DNA of 35,952 nucleotides from Patescibacteria group bacterium (GTDB lineage: Bacteria > Patescibacteriota > Gracilibacteria > Absconditabacterales > Absconditicoccaceae). The translations under genes were made by a program, and so were the position numbers. Positions 18,982-27,454 of this stretch are shown here, one piece after another; position 1 is the first letter of the stretch, and each line of letters opens with the position of its first letter. The notes under the pieces are model-generated. The model did not search any database. It was given only the letters and a program-made list of their open reading frames with translations, and was not told the DNA's origin. The stretch lies in contig JAGOPC010000008.1 in NCBI GenBank assembly GCA_017992195.1, positions 1 to 35,952 of the forward strand. Direction: 5' to 3'.

Positions 18982-19023
18982 AAGAGAAAACGATAAAAGC
19001 AGATAATGATAAAATACTGAAAG

Positions 19024-19055
19024 GAGGAAGTGTGAAAACGTTTCCTCTTTTTTTT
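19024..19055 (+). terminator. Rho-independent terminator
   Basis: Stem GAGGAA / TTCCTC followed by eight or more T, 42 bases after the SIMPL gene. The remaining bases up to 19251 hold no gene that I can see, only AT-rich upstream DNA. Confidence 0.75.
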
Positions 19056-19251
19056 AATTTCTCATCTAAACGATTATTCTAAGCCGTTCTCTTGATGTTA
19101 GTTCTATGTTCAAAGATTGTTAAAAAATCTCTTGCAGTATGTGTTGAAGTTACTATACAATAAGGAAATTGCACAAGCCGGAAACATCTGTTATTAGCGA
19201 ATATGATCAAGGTTAATTAAAGCCGTTTTATCATTTATCCTAATATACAAT

Positions 19252-19641
19252 ATGATGAATTATACAGCGTTAATTGTTGCAGCAGTCGTATCCTTTATTA
19301 TCGGAATGCTCCGATACTCTCCAATGCTTTTCGGGAAACTCTACATGAAAGCAGTAGGAAGCCACGATATGGGAAAAGGAAACATGGCAGGTATGATGGT
19401 GCTTCAGTTTATTTTCGGTCTTATCCAGGTATGGGCTCTTCGGTGGATTCTTAATTCACAGGGAGTTGCTACTATGAATGACGCACTTATGAGCGCAGGA
19501 ATTATCCGGTTAGGATTCTCTGTTATGAATGCATGGAGCACTCAGATCTGGGAGAACAGAAACGCTACTGGTATGTGGATCTCAGTATTCTGCAACCTCG
19601 TATGCTTGCTCGCTTCTGCAGCAATCCTCGTGACTATCTAA
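19252..19641 (+). CDS. DUF1761-family integral membrane protein
   Basis: 129 aa with four hydrophobic segments. The N-terminal LIVAAVVSFIIGMLRYSPMLFGKLYMKAVG is the DUF1761 signature (membrane helix, then a Y-S-P-x-x-F-G-K-x-W/Y motif). The following segments are MMVLQFIFGLIQVWALRWIL, an IRLGFSVMNAWSTQIWE region with a central helix, and WISVFCNLVCLLASAAILV. The role of the family is unknown. No TGA codons. Two ATG codons in a row (19252 and 19255) can serve as start; AT-rich TATACAAT abuts them. Flanked by terminators on both sides, so it is a one-gene transcript. Confidence 0.8.
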   Translation: MMNYTALIVAAVVSFIIGMLRYSPMLFGKLYMKAVGSHDMGKGNMAGMMVLQFIFGLIQVWALRWILNSQGVATMNDALMSAGIIRLGFSVMNAWSTQIWENRNATGMWISVFCNLVCLLASAAILVTI

Positions 19642-19671
19642 TTCCAATTTCAAAACATACTAATGCCGAAG

Positions 19672-19698
19672 AAAAGGGAGAGTAATCTCTCTTTTTTT
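19672..19698 (+). terminator. Rho-independent terminator
   Basis: Stem AAAAGGGAGAG / CTCTCTTTTTT around a TAAT loop, with a run of T; a strong GAGAG/CTCTC core closes the DUF1761 transcript. Confidence 0.75.
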
Positions 19699-19724
19699 AT
19701 TCTCATTTTCCGTACGGTTACATT

Positions 19725-20285
19725 ATGAATCTGATCCGTTGTCCATGGTGTTTGAAAGATGAGTGATATATCCGCTATCATGATGAGGAGCGGGGAGTGC
19801 CGATGCACGATGAGTGAAAGCACTTTGAATTCTTATTGCTCGAAACGATGCAGGCAGGTCTGTCGTGGCTGACTATTTTGCGTCGTCGCGAAAACTATCG
19901 CAAAGCGTTTGACGGATTTAATGCAAAGAAGGTAGCGAACTACGACGAGACTAAAATCCAGGCACTGCTTCAGGACGAATGAATCATTCGTAACCAGGCA
20001 AAGATCCGTGCTGCCGTCAAAAATGCTAACGCATTCCTCGCAGTGCAGAAAGAGTTTGGTTCGTTTGATCATTACATACGATCATTTACTGATGGGAAGG
20101 TGATTGACCACAAATTAAAGGGAATCGAGGACTATACGCCGACGAATGAGCTCTCCGACTCGATTGCCAAAGATATGAAGAAGCGCTGATTTAGTTTTAT
20201 GGGCTCTACGACCGTCTACGCCCACCTGCAGGCGATTGGCGTGATCAACGATCATCTCGTCAGCTGTTTCAGATATCGTTGCTAA
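19725..20285 (+). CDS. tag: DNA-3-methyladenine glycosylase I
   Basis: Removes 3-methyladenine from DNA in base excision repair. Family residues are all visible: IRCPWC at the N terminus, YIRYHDEERGVP, ETMQAGLSWLTILRRRENYRKAF with catalytic-type Glu40, GIIRNQAKI, and the C-terminal MKKRGFSFMGSTTVYAHLQAIGVINDHLVSC. The zinc ligands of E. coli Tag (Cys4, His17, His175, Cys179) have counterparts in Cys6, His19, His177 and Cys181. Length 186 aa against 187 in E. coli. Four glycines are TGA, including KRGF. It precedes the Fur-like gene by 39 bases on the same strand, so the two may be co-transcribed. Confidence 0.95.
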
Positions 20286-20324
20286 TGATCGATACGTGTC
20301 TTTTATGTTTTTAACAACTTTACT

Positions 20325-20786
20325 ATGGCCAATCAAAATCGTTATAAAAAAGAAGTTGAAATTCTGCTTTTGAAATGAGGAGGACACCGAACGGCAGAGC
20401 AGATTTTATGAGAACTCAAAAAGCAGTATCGATTTCTTAGTATAGGAACGATTTATAGAAATCTGACTGCGCTGGTGCAGGAAGGAAAAATCATGAAGAC
20501 TCCCGGTATCTTTGATAAGATCATTTATGAAACAGCGAAACCTTTGCATGGCCATATCGTCTGTCATGCTTCAGGGAGTATTTTTGACGTCGATATTAGT
20601 CATATTATGATAGATCAGAAGATTGTCCCGCCCAATTTTAATCTGCAGAGTATCAATGTGATTTTTGATGGTCACTTTTCAGGAGATGAGATGACATGCG
20701 CCGGAGTCGCTAAAATCATGCACGAAACAGAGGGGATGCATATTGATCCAGTAGAAACGAAGAAGATGTTGCGTATGGGGAAGTAG
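20325..20786 (+). CDS. Fur-family transcriptional regulator with missing structural zinc cysteines
   Basis: 153 aa. The winged helix is clear: HRTAEQILGELKKQYRFLSIGTIYRNLTALVQEGKIMK. The dimerisation domain starts with HGHIVCHASGSIFDV, matching the H-x-H-x-x-C-x-x-C region of Fur/PerR/Zur. The two His of the regulatory metal site remain (75 and 77), but the second Cys of the first CxxC is Ser (CHAS) and no second CxxC is present. The structural zinc site therefore seems lost, and the sensed signal cannot be predicted. Two glycines are TGA (after LLLK and after EQIL). The neighbours are redox and thiol genes, which could be targets. Confidence 0.87.
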
Positions 20787-20907
20787 TAATATGTAGGTGG
20801 AAACTCTTGTTTTGCCTCTATTATGATAATGATAGGGGCGATTGTTTCCGTGAGAGGATTTTCGTACTATCTCGCTATGACTTTTTATCTTTTCATACAA
20901 GAGAAAA

Positions 20908-21468
20908 ATGAAAAAAATACTTATTCCTTTGATTTTGCTAAGTTCTTTAACGCTTGCGGGATGTTCTCGAAATGGTCTGAGTAATAGTTCGGACACTGAC
21001 GCTATGATGAACTCTGATGATGCGATGATGCCGAGTAATGAGATGAACTCTGACGATGCAATGATGTCAGGTGATGCGATGGAAAAAGATGATACTATGA
21101 TGAAAAATGATCAATCAGATGATGCGATGATGCCAGAAACAGACACTATGATGAAAGAGTCTGCATATCAGGACTATAATGCTGATGCTGTGAGTAAGGC
21201 TGTGATGAGCGGGAAACATGTGGCATTGTTTTTCTCGGCATCACGATGTCCGACATGTAAAACATTGCATCAGGAGCTCAATAACAAACTTTCTTCTATT
21301 CCATCCAATGCTATTATCTTTAAGGTAGACTATGATAACTCGTCTGATCTGAAAAAGAAGTACGGAGTCACTGTACAGCATACTATCGTCTCCCTCGATG
21401 CGCAGATGAATATGGTAGAAAAGAAAATTGGAGCAAATGCCAACGAGGTGTTCGCTATGCTGCAATAA
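20908..21468 (+). CDS. Lipoprotein with Met/Asp-rich repeats and a thioredoxin-like domain
   Basis: 186 aa. A signal peptide MKKILIPLILLSSLTLAGC ends in a lipobox (LAGC, Cys19), so the protein should be lipid-anchored on the outer face of the membrane. Residues about 29-83 are low-complexity repeats of the type SDDAMM (DTDAMM, SDDAMM, GDAMEKDDTMM, TDTMMK), rich in Met and Asp. Residues about 90-186 form a thioredoxin fold with active site SRCPTCK (Cys114, Cys117) and a cis-Pro region replaced by VTVQHTIV. It is probably a thiol oxidoreductase partner of DipZ, encoded 40 bases downstream. The Met-rich segment could bind copper (inference). No TGA codons. Confidence 0.85.
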   Translation: MKKILIPLILLSSLTLAGCSRNGLSNSSDTDAMMNSDDAMMPSNEMNSDDAMMSGDAMEKDDTMMKNDQSDDAMMPETDTMMKESAYQDYNADAVSKAVMSGKHVALFFSASRCPTCKTLHQELNNKLSSIPSNAIIFKVDYDNSSDLKKKYGVTVQHTIVSLDAQMNMVEKKIGANANEVFAMLQ

Positions 21469-21508
21469 TGTATCCTGATAGCTATTTTACCCCTTCTTTC
21501 TATTTTGT

Positions 21509-23209
21509 ATGTCTTTATGAGTTCTTGCGTTTATAGCAGGAGTATTGAGTGTTCTCGCTCCATGTGTTCTTCCGGTCCTTCCCGTTATATTAGGTAGTTC
21601 TTTGGGCGCGCAGAAATGGTATAAGCCTTTGATTATCGTCCTTTCAACATGATTCTTTATTACCTTTTTTACGGTAATTCTCAAGGCCTCCACTTCTCTT
21701 ATCGATATACCAGAGTCATTCTGGATCTCTTTTTCTGCTGTCATTATTATTCTTTATGGAATAACCCTTCTATTTCCATCTCTCTGGGAAAAATTCGCCC
21801 ATATCCTGTGATTAGATAAAGCAAACACGCTCATAGGAAAAGCGAAAGATAAAAAAGGAATCGTCGGGGATGTTCTTCTCGGAGCGGCTTTGGGTCCTAT
21901 CTTTGCAAGTTGCTCGCCGACATATGCTTTGCTGCTCTCCCTTGTGTTCCCTCATAGTTTTATTATGGGTATTGTATATACGCTTATCTATTCTTTGGGG
22001 TTCTCGTTGTTTTTGCTTGTCATCGCATACGGAGGAAGAGCAATTGTGCAAAAGCTTCATCGAGCGGCAAATCCCCGCTGATGGTTCAAAAAAACTCTTT
22101 GAATTATCCTTGTAGTGACAGGTGTATTGATCGGTACGGGTTTGATAAAGAAAATTGAAACATGAATCCTTGATGCTGGTTTATTTGATGTTGGTATCAT
22201 TGAACAAGCTCTTATTGAAGAAAGCGGAATAGGCTCTAATAAAAATAGCGCATGTTTCACATCTCCAGCTGGAGTATACTCATGTGGTGGTTCAGCGGTG
22301 CAGATGACAGGCGGTGTTTCAACTATCACAAACAACGACCCGAGAGAAAGATTATTGAATGCGAACGTGGCTGCGCCGGAGTTCGCAGGTTTGGAAAACC
22401 GAATAAATACGTCGGGTTGGAGCTCGATTCGTGAATTGCGTGGTAAAGTGGTGATCGTAGATTTTTGGACTTATAGTTGTATCAATTGTATTCGCACATT
22501 ACCTTATATAGAGAAACTTCATGAGACCTATCAGGATAAGTGACTGGTGATCATTGGTGTGCACGCTCCGGAATTTCAATTTGAACGTAGTATCGATAAT
22601 GTCAAAAAGGCAGCGAAGAAGTTCTGATTAACCTATCCGATCGTACAGGATAATAATTTTGCGACGTGGAGAAATTATGACAATCTCTATCGGCCGGCAA
22701 AGTATATTATCGATCGCGATGGAGTGATCCGTTATACGCATTTTGGTGAAGGAAAATACGAAGAGACCGAACAAGTGATCCAATATCTGCTGGGGTTGAG
22801 TACGGGTTGAGTGATCCATGATAACGGAGCGGGTGGCACCTTGCAGCAGACGTCGGAGACGTATCTTGGGAGTTCTCGCAGAGCCCGTTATAGCGGCAGA
22901 GAGACCGATAAACTACACGAATGGCGGCTTACTGGTAAGCGGCAGACGGAAAATGAAAGAGTCGTGCTTACGACATGAGGAGGCTCAGTGACCATCAATG
23001 CATATGCAAAAGAGGTAAACCTTGTGCTGTGAGTAAACGCAGAGAGAGTACAAGCAGAGGTTTATATCGATGGTATGAAAACAAAGCAGATGATGATTGA
23101 CTCCTATCAGCTATACAATCTTATGAGTACTGAGATCGCCGGTAAGCACAAAGTTGAAATCCGTTTTTCTGAGCCAGGGGCTATGGCATATGCCTATACA
23201 TTTTGATAA
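21509..23209 (+). CDS. dipZ: DipZ-type fusion: CcdA electron transporter, TlpA-like thioredoxin, C-terminal beta domain
   Basis: Passes electrons from the cytoplasm through a CcdA membrane domain to extracytoplasmic thiols. Seen in order: the CcdA domain (residues 1 to about 230) with FIAGVLSVLAPCVLPVLPVI and GAALGPIFASCSPTYA, the two Cys-Pro-type motifs in membrane helices; a TlpA-like thioredoxin domain from about 290 with VIVDFWTYSCINCIRTLPYI and FATWRNYDNLYRPAKYIIDR; and a C-terminal beta domain ending EPGAMAYAYTFG, as in mycobacterial DipZ. 566 aa. Start ATG 21509 gives MSLGVLAFIAG, matching CcdA starts. Fourteen or so TGA glycines; the final TGA TAA is Gly then stop, not a double stop. 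Confidence 0.92.
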
Positions 23210-23229
23210 GAGAGAAATGATATTACACG

Positions 23230-23257
23230 TTGTTTTTTGCTATTACATTCTTATAAT
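23230..23257 (+). promoter_or_regulatory. Promoter upstream of the typA leader terminator
   Basis: TTGTTT (23230-23235), 16-bp spacer, TATAAT (23252-23257). It lies between dipZ and a terminator at 23285, so RNA started here would meet the terminator after about 45 bases. Confidence 0.5.
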
Positions 23258-23284
23258 CTAGCCAATCAATTACTGATTCGGCAG

Positions 23285-23309
23285 AGCCCTTCTCGGAGGG
23301 CTTTTGTTT
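23285..23309 (+). terminator. Terminator between dipZ and typA
   Basis: AGCCCT, loop TCTCGG, AGGGCT, then TTTTGTTT. It may end dipZ or act as an attenuator in the typA leader. Confidence 0.8.
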
Positions 23310-23352
23310 ACGAAAGATTTTGATTTTCTTTTTAATGCATTTGAAATTTGTT

Positions 23353-25164
23353 ATGGCTATTAGAAACATTGCGATTATTGCTCACGTTGACCACGGGAAG
23401 ACGACACTTGTCGATCAGCTTCTGAGGCAGTCTGGTACTATGAAAATGGCTGAAGACCAGGACTTAGTCATGGACAGTAACGACCAGGAGCGCGAAAGAG
23501 GGATTACGATCTATGCGAAGAACACGTCAGTACAGTACAATGGTAACACGATCAATATCATCGATACGCCGGGCCATGCTGACTTTGGTAGTGAGGTGGA
23601 ACGCGTTCTCCGTATGGTCGACTGCGTCTTACTTGTCGTAGATGCATATGAAGGACCGATGCCTCAGACAAAATTTGTATTGAAGAAGTCGTTGGAGTTA
23701 GGCCTTAAGCCGATCGTTGTGATCAATAAGATCGATAAGCCAACCGCAAGACCTCAGGAAGTTATTAATATGCTTTTTGATTTGTTTATTCTGCTTGGCG
23801 CAACGGATGAGCAGGCAGAGTTTCCTGTCGTCTACGCAAGCGCGAAAAATGGCTATGCGATGAAGAATCTCGGCGACGAAGCAAAAGATCTGACGCCACT
23901 TTTTGAGGCCATTTTCGAATATGTCCCTGAGGCGCCAAATGACTCTACTAAGCCTTTTCGTATGCAGATTGCAAATCTTGGTTACGATGACTTTCTCGGA
24001 AGACTTGGAATTGGTCGTGTCTATGAAGGAACAGCTAAAGCAGGGCAGCAGGTATCGATCATCGGTAATGACGGTGTAAAGAGAACCGGAAAGATCGTCA
24101 AGATATTCACGACACTTGGTCTTGCGAGAATCGAGACGAGCGAAGCAAAATGTGGTGATATCATCACTATTTCAGGAATCCCAAGTATTTTCGTGGGTGA
24201 GACGATCGGTGTAGGGGAGTTTGATGCTATGCCAGGTATCTCTATCGATGAGCCGACACTTCGTATGGAATTCCTCGTCAATGACAGTCCATTCGCAGGT
24301 AAGGAAGGAAAATATATGACGACAAGAAACCTCGCAGAGAGATTGACGAAGGAGCTCGAGACAAACGTAGGATTGAAAGTCGAAAATGAAGATGGACGCT
24401 TTATCGTCTCAGGAAGAGGAGAGCTGCACCTTTCAGTGTTGATCGAAACGATGCGTAGAGAGGGTCGGGAGCTGCAGGTTTGACCACCACAGGTGATTCT
24501 GAAAACCGTTGACGGCAACAAGATGGAGCCTATCGAGCAGCTTATCATCAATGTGGAAGACCATCTCGCAGGTTCTATCATCGAGATGATCGCTAATAGA
24601 AAAGGAATGATGCAGTCGATGAAGTCGGACAATGGGCTGACGACGATCGAATTTGACATCCCTACCAGAGGTTTGCTCGGCCTCAGAGGAGAGTTCATCC
24701 TGATCACCAGAGGTGAGGGAATCATGTACTCGTCATTTTCAGAGTATGGCGAGTTCAGAGGAGAGATCGCAAAACGTCAGGTTGGATCTATGATCTCAGG
24801 AAATACCGGAGGAGTGATGAACTACAGTATCTATAAGTTACAGGACAGAGGACCTATTTTCGTGGATCCTGCACAGCAGATCTACGAGGGTATGATCGTC
24901 GGTGAGCATCTCAAGTGAGGCGACCTCAAGGTCAATCTTACCGTCAACAAGCAGCTTACAAACGTCCGTAACAGTGGAAATGACGAAGCTATGCGTCTGG
25001 ATCCGATCGTCCACCTCACACTGGAGGATGCACTCGGTTATATCTGACCGGACGAGCTCGTAGAGATCACCCCAAAGAACATCCGTCTGAGAAAGAAATA
25101 TCTTACCGATCAGGCGAGAGAGTTAGCTAAGAAGAACGAAAAAGCCCAGCAGGCAAGCTCATAA
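23353..25164 (+). CDS. typA: Translational GTPase TypA/BipA
   Basis: Ribosome-associated GTPase related to EF-G. The G domain begins [19 protein letters not shown] (G1), with ERGITI (G2), [15 protein letters not shown] (G3), NKIDKP (G4) and a YASAKNG (G5) loop; then domains II, III and V ([47 protein letters not shown]) and the TypA-specific C-terminal domain ([36 protein letters not shown]). 603 aa, typical length. I chose ATG 23353 over the in-frame upstream ATG at 23338 because it gives the usual [11 protein letters not shown] start. Three glycines are TGA (after ELQV, after EHLK, and in GYIGPDE). Confidence 0.97.
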
Positions 25165-25166
25165 TA

Positions 25167-25616
25167 TTATTCTCTAGGGGACCATATAAGGATTTCCTCC
25201 ATATCATCAGGAGAAAATCATTCTAATTTCTGTAACAGTCTTTTGCCAAATTGAGGAGATGTAAGCATATTCGTTGTATATGCTTCTTCTTCTTGTGCAG
25301 AAAAAAAGAAAACGGGAGTAATATAAGCTTTTGTATCGCTATCATGAATGATGAAAAACGCTAGAGTTCTTCCCCCGTGTCTCCTGTTTTGCCCCTGTAA
25401 AGTTGTTTCTATTTTGTGATATCAAATAGAATCTCACTTGTTAATAGTTGCTTTTAAAAACTTTTCTTGCCTAGTAAAATAGCAATATTCTAAATAATGG
25501 AGAATATCATCTTGTAGATTTTTTGCGGTAAGGTTATAACTCTTAAGAAACTTACGAGAGTACTTGAGTATATAGTGTTTTGTGAATCTTCTATCATAGA
25601 ATCACTCTTTTTCCAT
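25167..25616 (-). CDS. Unknown protein, 149 aa, possible frameshifted 3' part
   Basis: Visible only with UGA = Gly: ATG 25616 (MEKEGFYDRRFTKHYIL) to TAA at 25169-25167, crossing four TGA. It contains a basic helix, an aromatic-rich middle (LEYCYFTRQEKFLK), RRHGGRTLAFFIIHDSDTKAYITPVFFFSAQEEEAY and a C-terminal EGFSPDDMEEILIWSPRE. The family is not recognised. The same-strand ORF 25591-25782 overlaps its start by 26 bases in another frame; the frame upstream of ATG 25616 stays open for about 20 more codons without a start. The two may therefore be one protein split by a frameshift. Convergent with typA, with two bases between stops. Confidence 0.55.
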
Positions 25617-25782
25617 TGCTTCATGTGATTTTGTTAAATGCGCGGACGCTTTTTGTATTTGTGACCTCTATAAACTCGTGAGGGGAGTAGGAAATCTCGC
25701 TTTTTGTTGAAATGAGACCTTTTTTAGGAGATCTATTAGCTGAAACTATCTTTGTAGAGTTTTTTTGAGCTGTTTTCATCAT
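25591..25782 (-). CDS. Short ORF, possibly the 5' part of the 149-aa gene
   Basis: ATG 25782 (MMKTAQKNSTKIVSANRSP) is preceded by TATATT six bases upstream, a typical start arrangement in this window. Residues up to about 50 look like a natural basic N terminus (SPKKGLISTKSEISYSPHEF), then the frame runs to TAG at 25593-25591 within the next gene. It is either a small separate protein or the N terminus of the downstream gene broken by an indel or sequencing error near 25630-25660. Confidence 0.4.
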
Positions 25783-25841
25783 GATTACAATATATGTGAT
25801 GATCTCCAAAAATCAATCGTAATCTTAAAGATTTGACCGAT

Positions 25842-25851
25842 AATCGCGATT
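25842..25851. promoter_or_regulatory. Palindrome AATCGCGATT, second copy
   Basis: The same 10-bp core as the palindrome at 9032-9043, here in the divergent region between the 25782 ORF and the polyphosphate polymerase gene. Confidence 0.25.
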
Positions 25852-25906
25852 TATTATACAAATATATATTATTACAATATAATGTCAATGATTATTGCCT
25901 CTGCTG

Positions 25907-25929
25907 AGGAGATTCTCTCTCTCCTTTTT
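25907..25929 (+). terminator. Short terminator or attenuator upstream of the polyphosphate polymerase gene
   Basis: AGGAGA, loop TTCTCTC, TCTCCT, then T run. A TATAAT at 25878-25883 lies about 25 bases before it, so a very short RNA of about 40 bases could be made. The T run merges into the -35 of the next promoter. Confidence 0.6.
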
Positions 25930-25956
25930 GACAGTCCAGGCGCTTTCCTCTATAAT
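25928..25956 (+). promoter_or_regulatory. Perfect consensus sigma70 promoter of the polyphosphate polymerase gene
   Basis: TTGACA (25928-25933), 17-bp spacer, TATAAT (25951-25956): full consensus in sequence and spacing. The leader to ATG 26009 would be about 45 bases. Confidence 0.85.
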
Positions 25957-26008
25957 TAATCATTATCCAAAACTTCTCAATTTATTCATATAAATACATA
26001 AAAAAGAT

Positions 26009-26887
26009 ATGGAAAAACACCATGACCTTTCGATCCTCAAGGAGTATACTACTATTTCTCTCGACCAGCTTAATGCCTCTATGAGTCTCTTAGAGCGTAT
26101 CGAAGCGAAGTATCTTTTGAATCTTGATCAGCTTGATAAAGTCCTGGCTGAATTACAGGATAAGTTTTCTGTGCTGACGATCAAGGATGTATGCGTGTTC
26201 ACGTATGACAATATCTATATGGATACAAACGATTACCTTTTCTACAAGTTACACGAGCAGGGGGAGAAGCAGAGAATTAAGGTAAGAACAAGACATTACG
26301 TGGATAGTGGAGACCTTGTATATTTTGAAATGAAATTGAGAGAAGGAGATGTGCTTCGTAAGTTCCGTTATCCATGTGGACTTGAGGGGCACGGTGTGAT
26401 GAATAAGGATGCGATGAGATTTTATAGCTCTCTTTGTCAGTCGCTTTCGCTTTCGTATGCGAAAGAGCCAATCTCGCCTTCGATGCAGACGAAATGTAAG
26501 CGTATCACGCTCTGTTCAAAGACAAGCGCGGAAAGAATCACGATCGACTTCGATATCGAGCTGAAGGATCTCAGAGATCCGAACTCTCGTACGATGAAGC
26601 TTGGAAACTTTGCGATCATGGAGAGTAAGGCAAAATCAGCCAAGGGGTACGGAAAGAAGCTTATGAAGAAGATGGATATCGACGAGGCTTCAGGATGCAG
26701 CAAATACTGTCTTGGTATCCACTATTTCGGCAGAATGAAGTCGCATGACAAGTTCAAGGATACGATCAAATTCATCAATAAACACCACGAAAAAGAAACG
26801 CATGCTATCTCGAAGATCCAGGAAAAACTTCTTGCGGTCAAAGAGGAGATCGCTCGCGTACCACATATAAAACTCAAAGATTTCTAA
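26009..26887 (+). CDS. VTC-domain polyphosphate polymerase-like protein
   Basis: 292 aa of the VTC family, the bacterial relatives of yeast Vtc4, which makes polyphosphate from ATP inside a triphosphate tunnel. Seen: RIEAKYLLNLDQLDKVLAEL (start of the tunnel domain), YDNIYMDTNDYLFYKLHEQ, RIKVRTRHYVDSGDLVYFEM with KLREGDVLRKFRY (basic and acidic tunnel strands), RITIDFDIELKD, and the late NFAIMESKAKSAKGYGKKLMKKM. A charged C-terminal helix follows. No TGA codon occurs in 292 codons, unlike most neighbours of this size. It is driven by a perfect sigma70 promoter and ended by a terminator, so it is probably strongly expressed as a single gene. Confidence 0.88.
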   Translation: MEKHHDLSILKEYTTISLDQLNASMSLLERIEAKYLLNLDQLDKVLAELQDKFSVLTIKDVCVFTYDNIYMDTNDYLFYKLHEQGEKQRIKVRTRHYVDSGDLVYFEMKLREGDVLRKFRYPCGLEGHGVMNKDAMRFYSSLCQSLSLSYAKEPISPSMQTKCKRITLCSKTSAERITIDFDIELKDLRDPNSRTMKLGNFAIMESKAKSAKGYGKKLMKKMDIDEASGCSKYCLGIHYFGRMKSHDKFKDTIKFINKHHEKETHAISKIQEKLLAVKEEIARVPHIKLKDF

Positions 26888-26936
26888 TTACTATTCTCCA
26901 TATCCTTCAAAAGCAGTAGTGCGCCGATGAAAAGAA

Positions 26937-26966
26937 AAAGCCTTCCCGTTATGAGGAGGCTTTTTT
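26937..26966. terminator. Bidirectional terminator
   Basis: AAGCCTTCC and GGAGGCTT arms around CGTTATGA, with A runs on the left and T runs on the right. It can end the polymerase gene on the plus strand and the GNAT gene on the minus strand. Confidence 0.75.
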
Positions 26967-26991
26967 GTAACTATAATGCTATGATGAATTA

Positions 26992-27450
26992 TTACATAAT
27001 TACTTCTAATTGTCTTACTCCTTCACTTACAGGGACGAAATTATGTTGATCTAAAAATGTGTTATATCTTTGATCTTCCGCCTTGATTGCAGAGGTAATA
27101 TAAGGAATACGCCTTGAGATGGCTGCTCTTTTGAGGGCCATTAAAAGAGTTTCTTCTACGCCTTGATTCATATTTATTTCATTCACAATAAGTCAATGTA
27201 AATCGCATGCGATAGTTTTCTCTCTCTTTCCAACCGTCGCTAATAAACATCAAACAAGTTGATTCTTCATAGTCGCTTTTATCAAGAAGTGATGTGTGCC
27301 TAACTCTTGACTCAACAGAGAGATCATTTCCTGTTGTTGATGTTCCGCCAAAAAATCTAAGATTTCACTAGGAACAGGAACTTGCTTATGATGAGGCGGC
27401 TTATCATGAAAATTAATCTGTTCAACGCCTATATTCTGTGGCATCGTCAT
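26992..27450 (-). CDS. GNAT-like N-acetyltransferase, 152 aa
   Basis: The order of elements fits the GNAT fold: an N-terminal helix (ILDFLAEHQQQEMISLLSQELG), strand FLIKATMKNQLVGCLLATVG, a strand IACDLHGLIVN, the acetyl-CoA loop region NQGVEETLLMALKRAAISRRIPYITSAI, and the end RYNTFLDQHNFVPVSEGVRQLEV, where NF-V-P replaces the usual GF. Two glycines are TGA, one of them in QLVGCLLA. Standard-code ORFs miss the link between its halves. The substrate is unknown. ATG 27450 is four bases after the stop of the CYTH gene, so they form an operon. Confidence 0.72.
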
Positions 27451-27454
27451 ATGC

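Noticed and set aside
20991-21160. Direct repeats as a CRISPR array
   Set aside because: The repeats are in frame and code for SDDAMM units of a lipoprotein; no unique spacers.
23204-23209. Tandem stop TGA TAA at the end of dipZ
   Set aside because: DipZ homologues end in YTFG, so the TGA is the last glycine and TAA the only stop.
24021-24725. 234-codon open frame antisense to typA
   Set aside because: Low-complexity Ser/Ile-rich translation opposite a certain gene; a shadow of its codon use. The same holds for antisense frames at 2475-2915 and 15075-15503.
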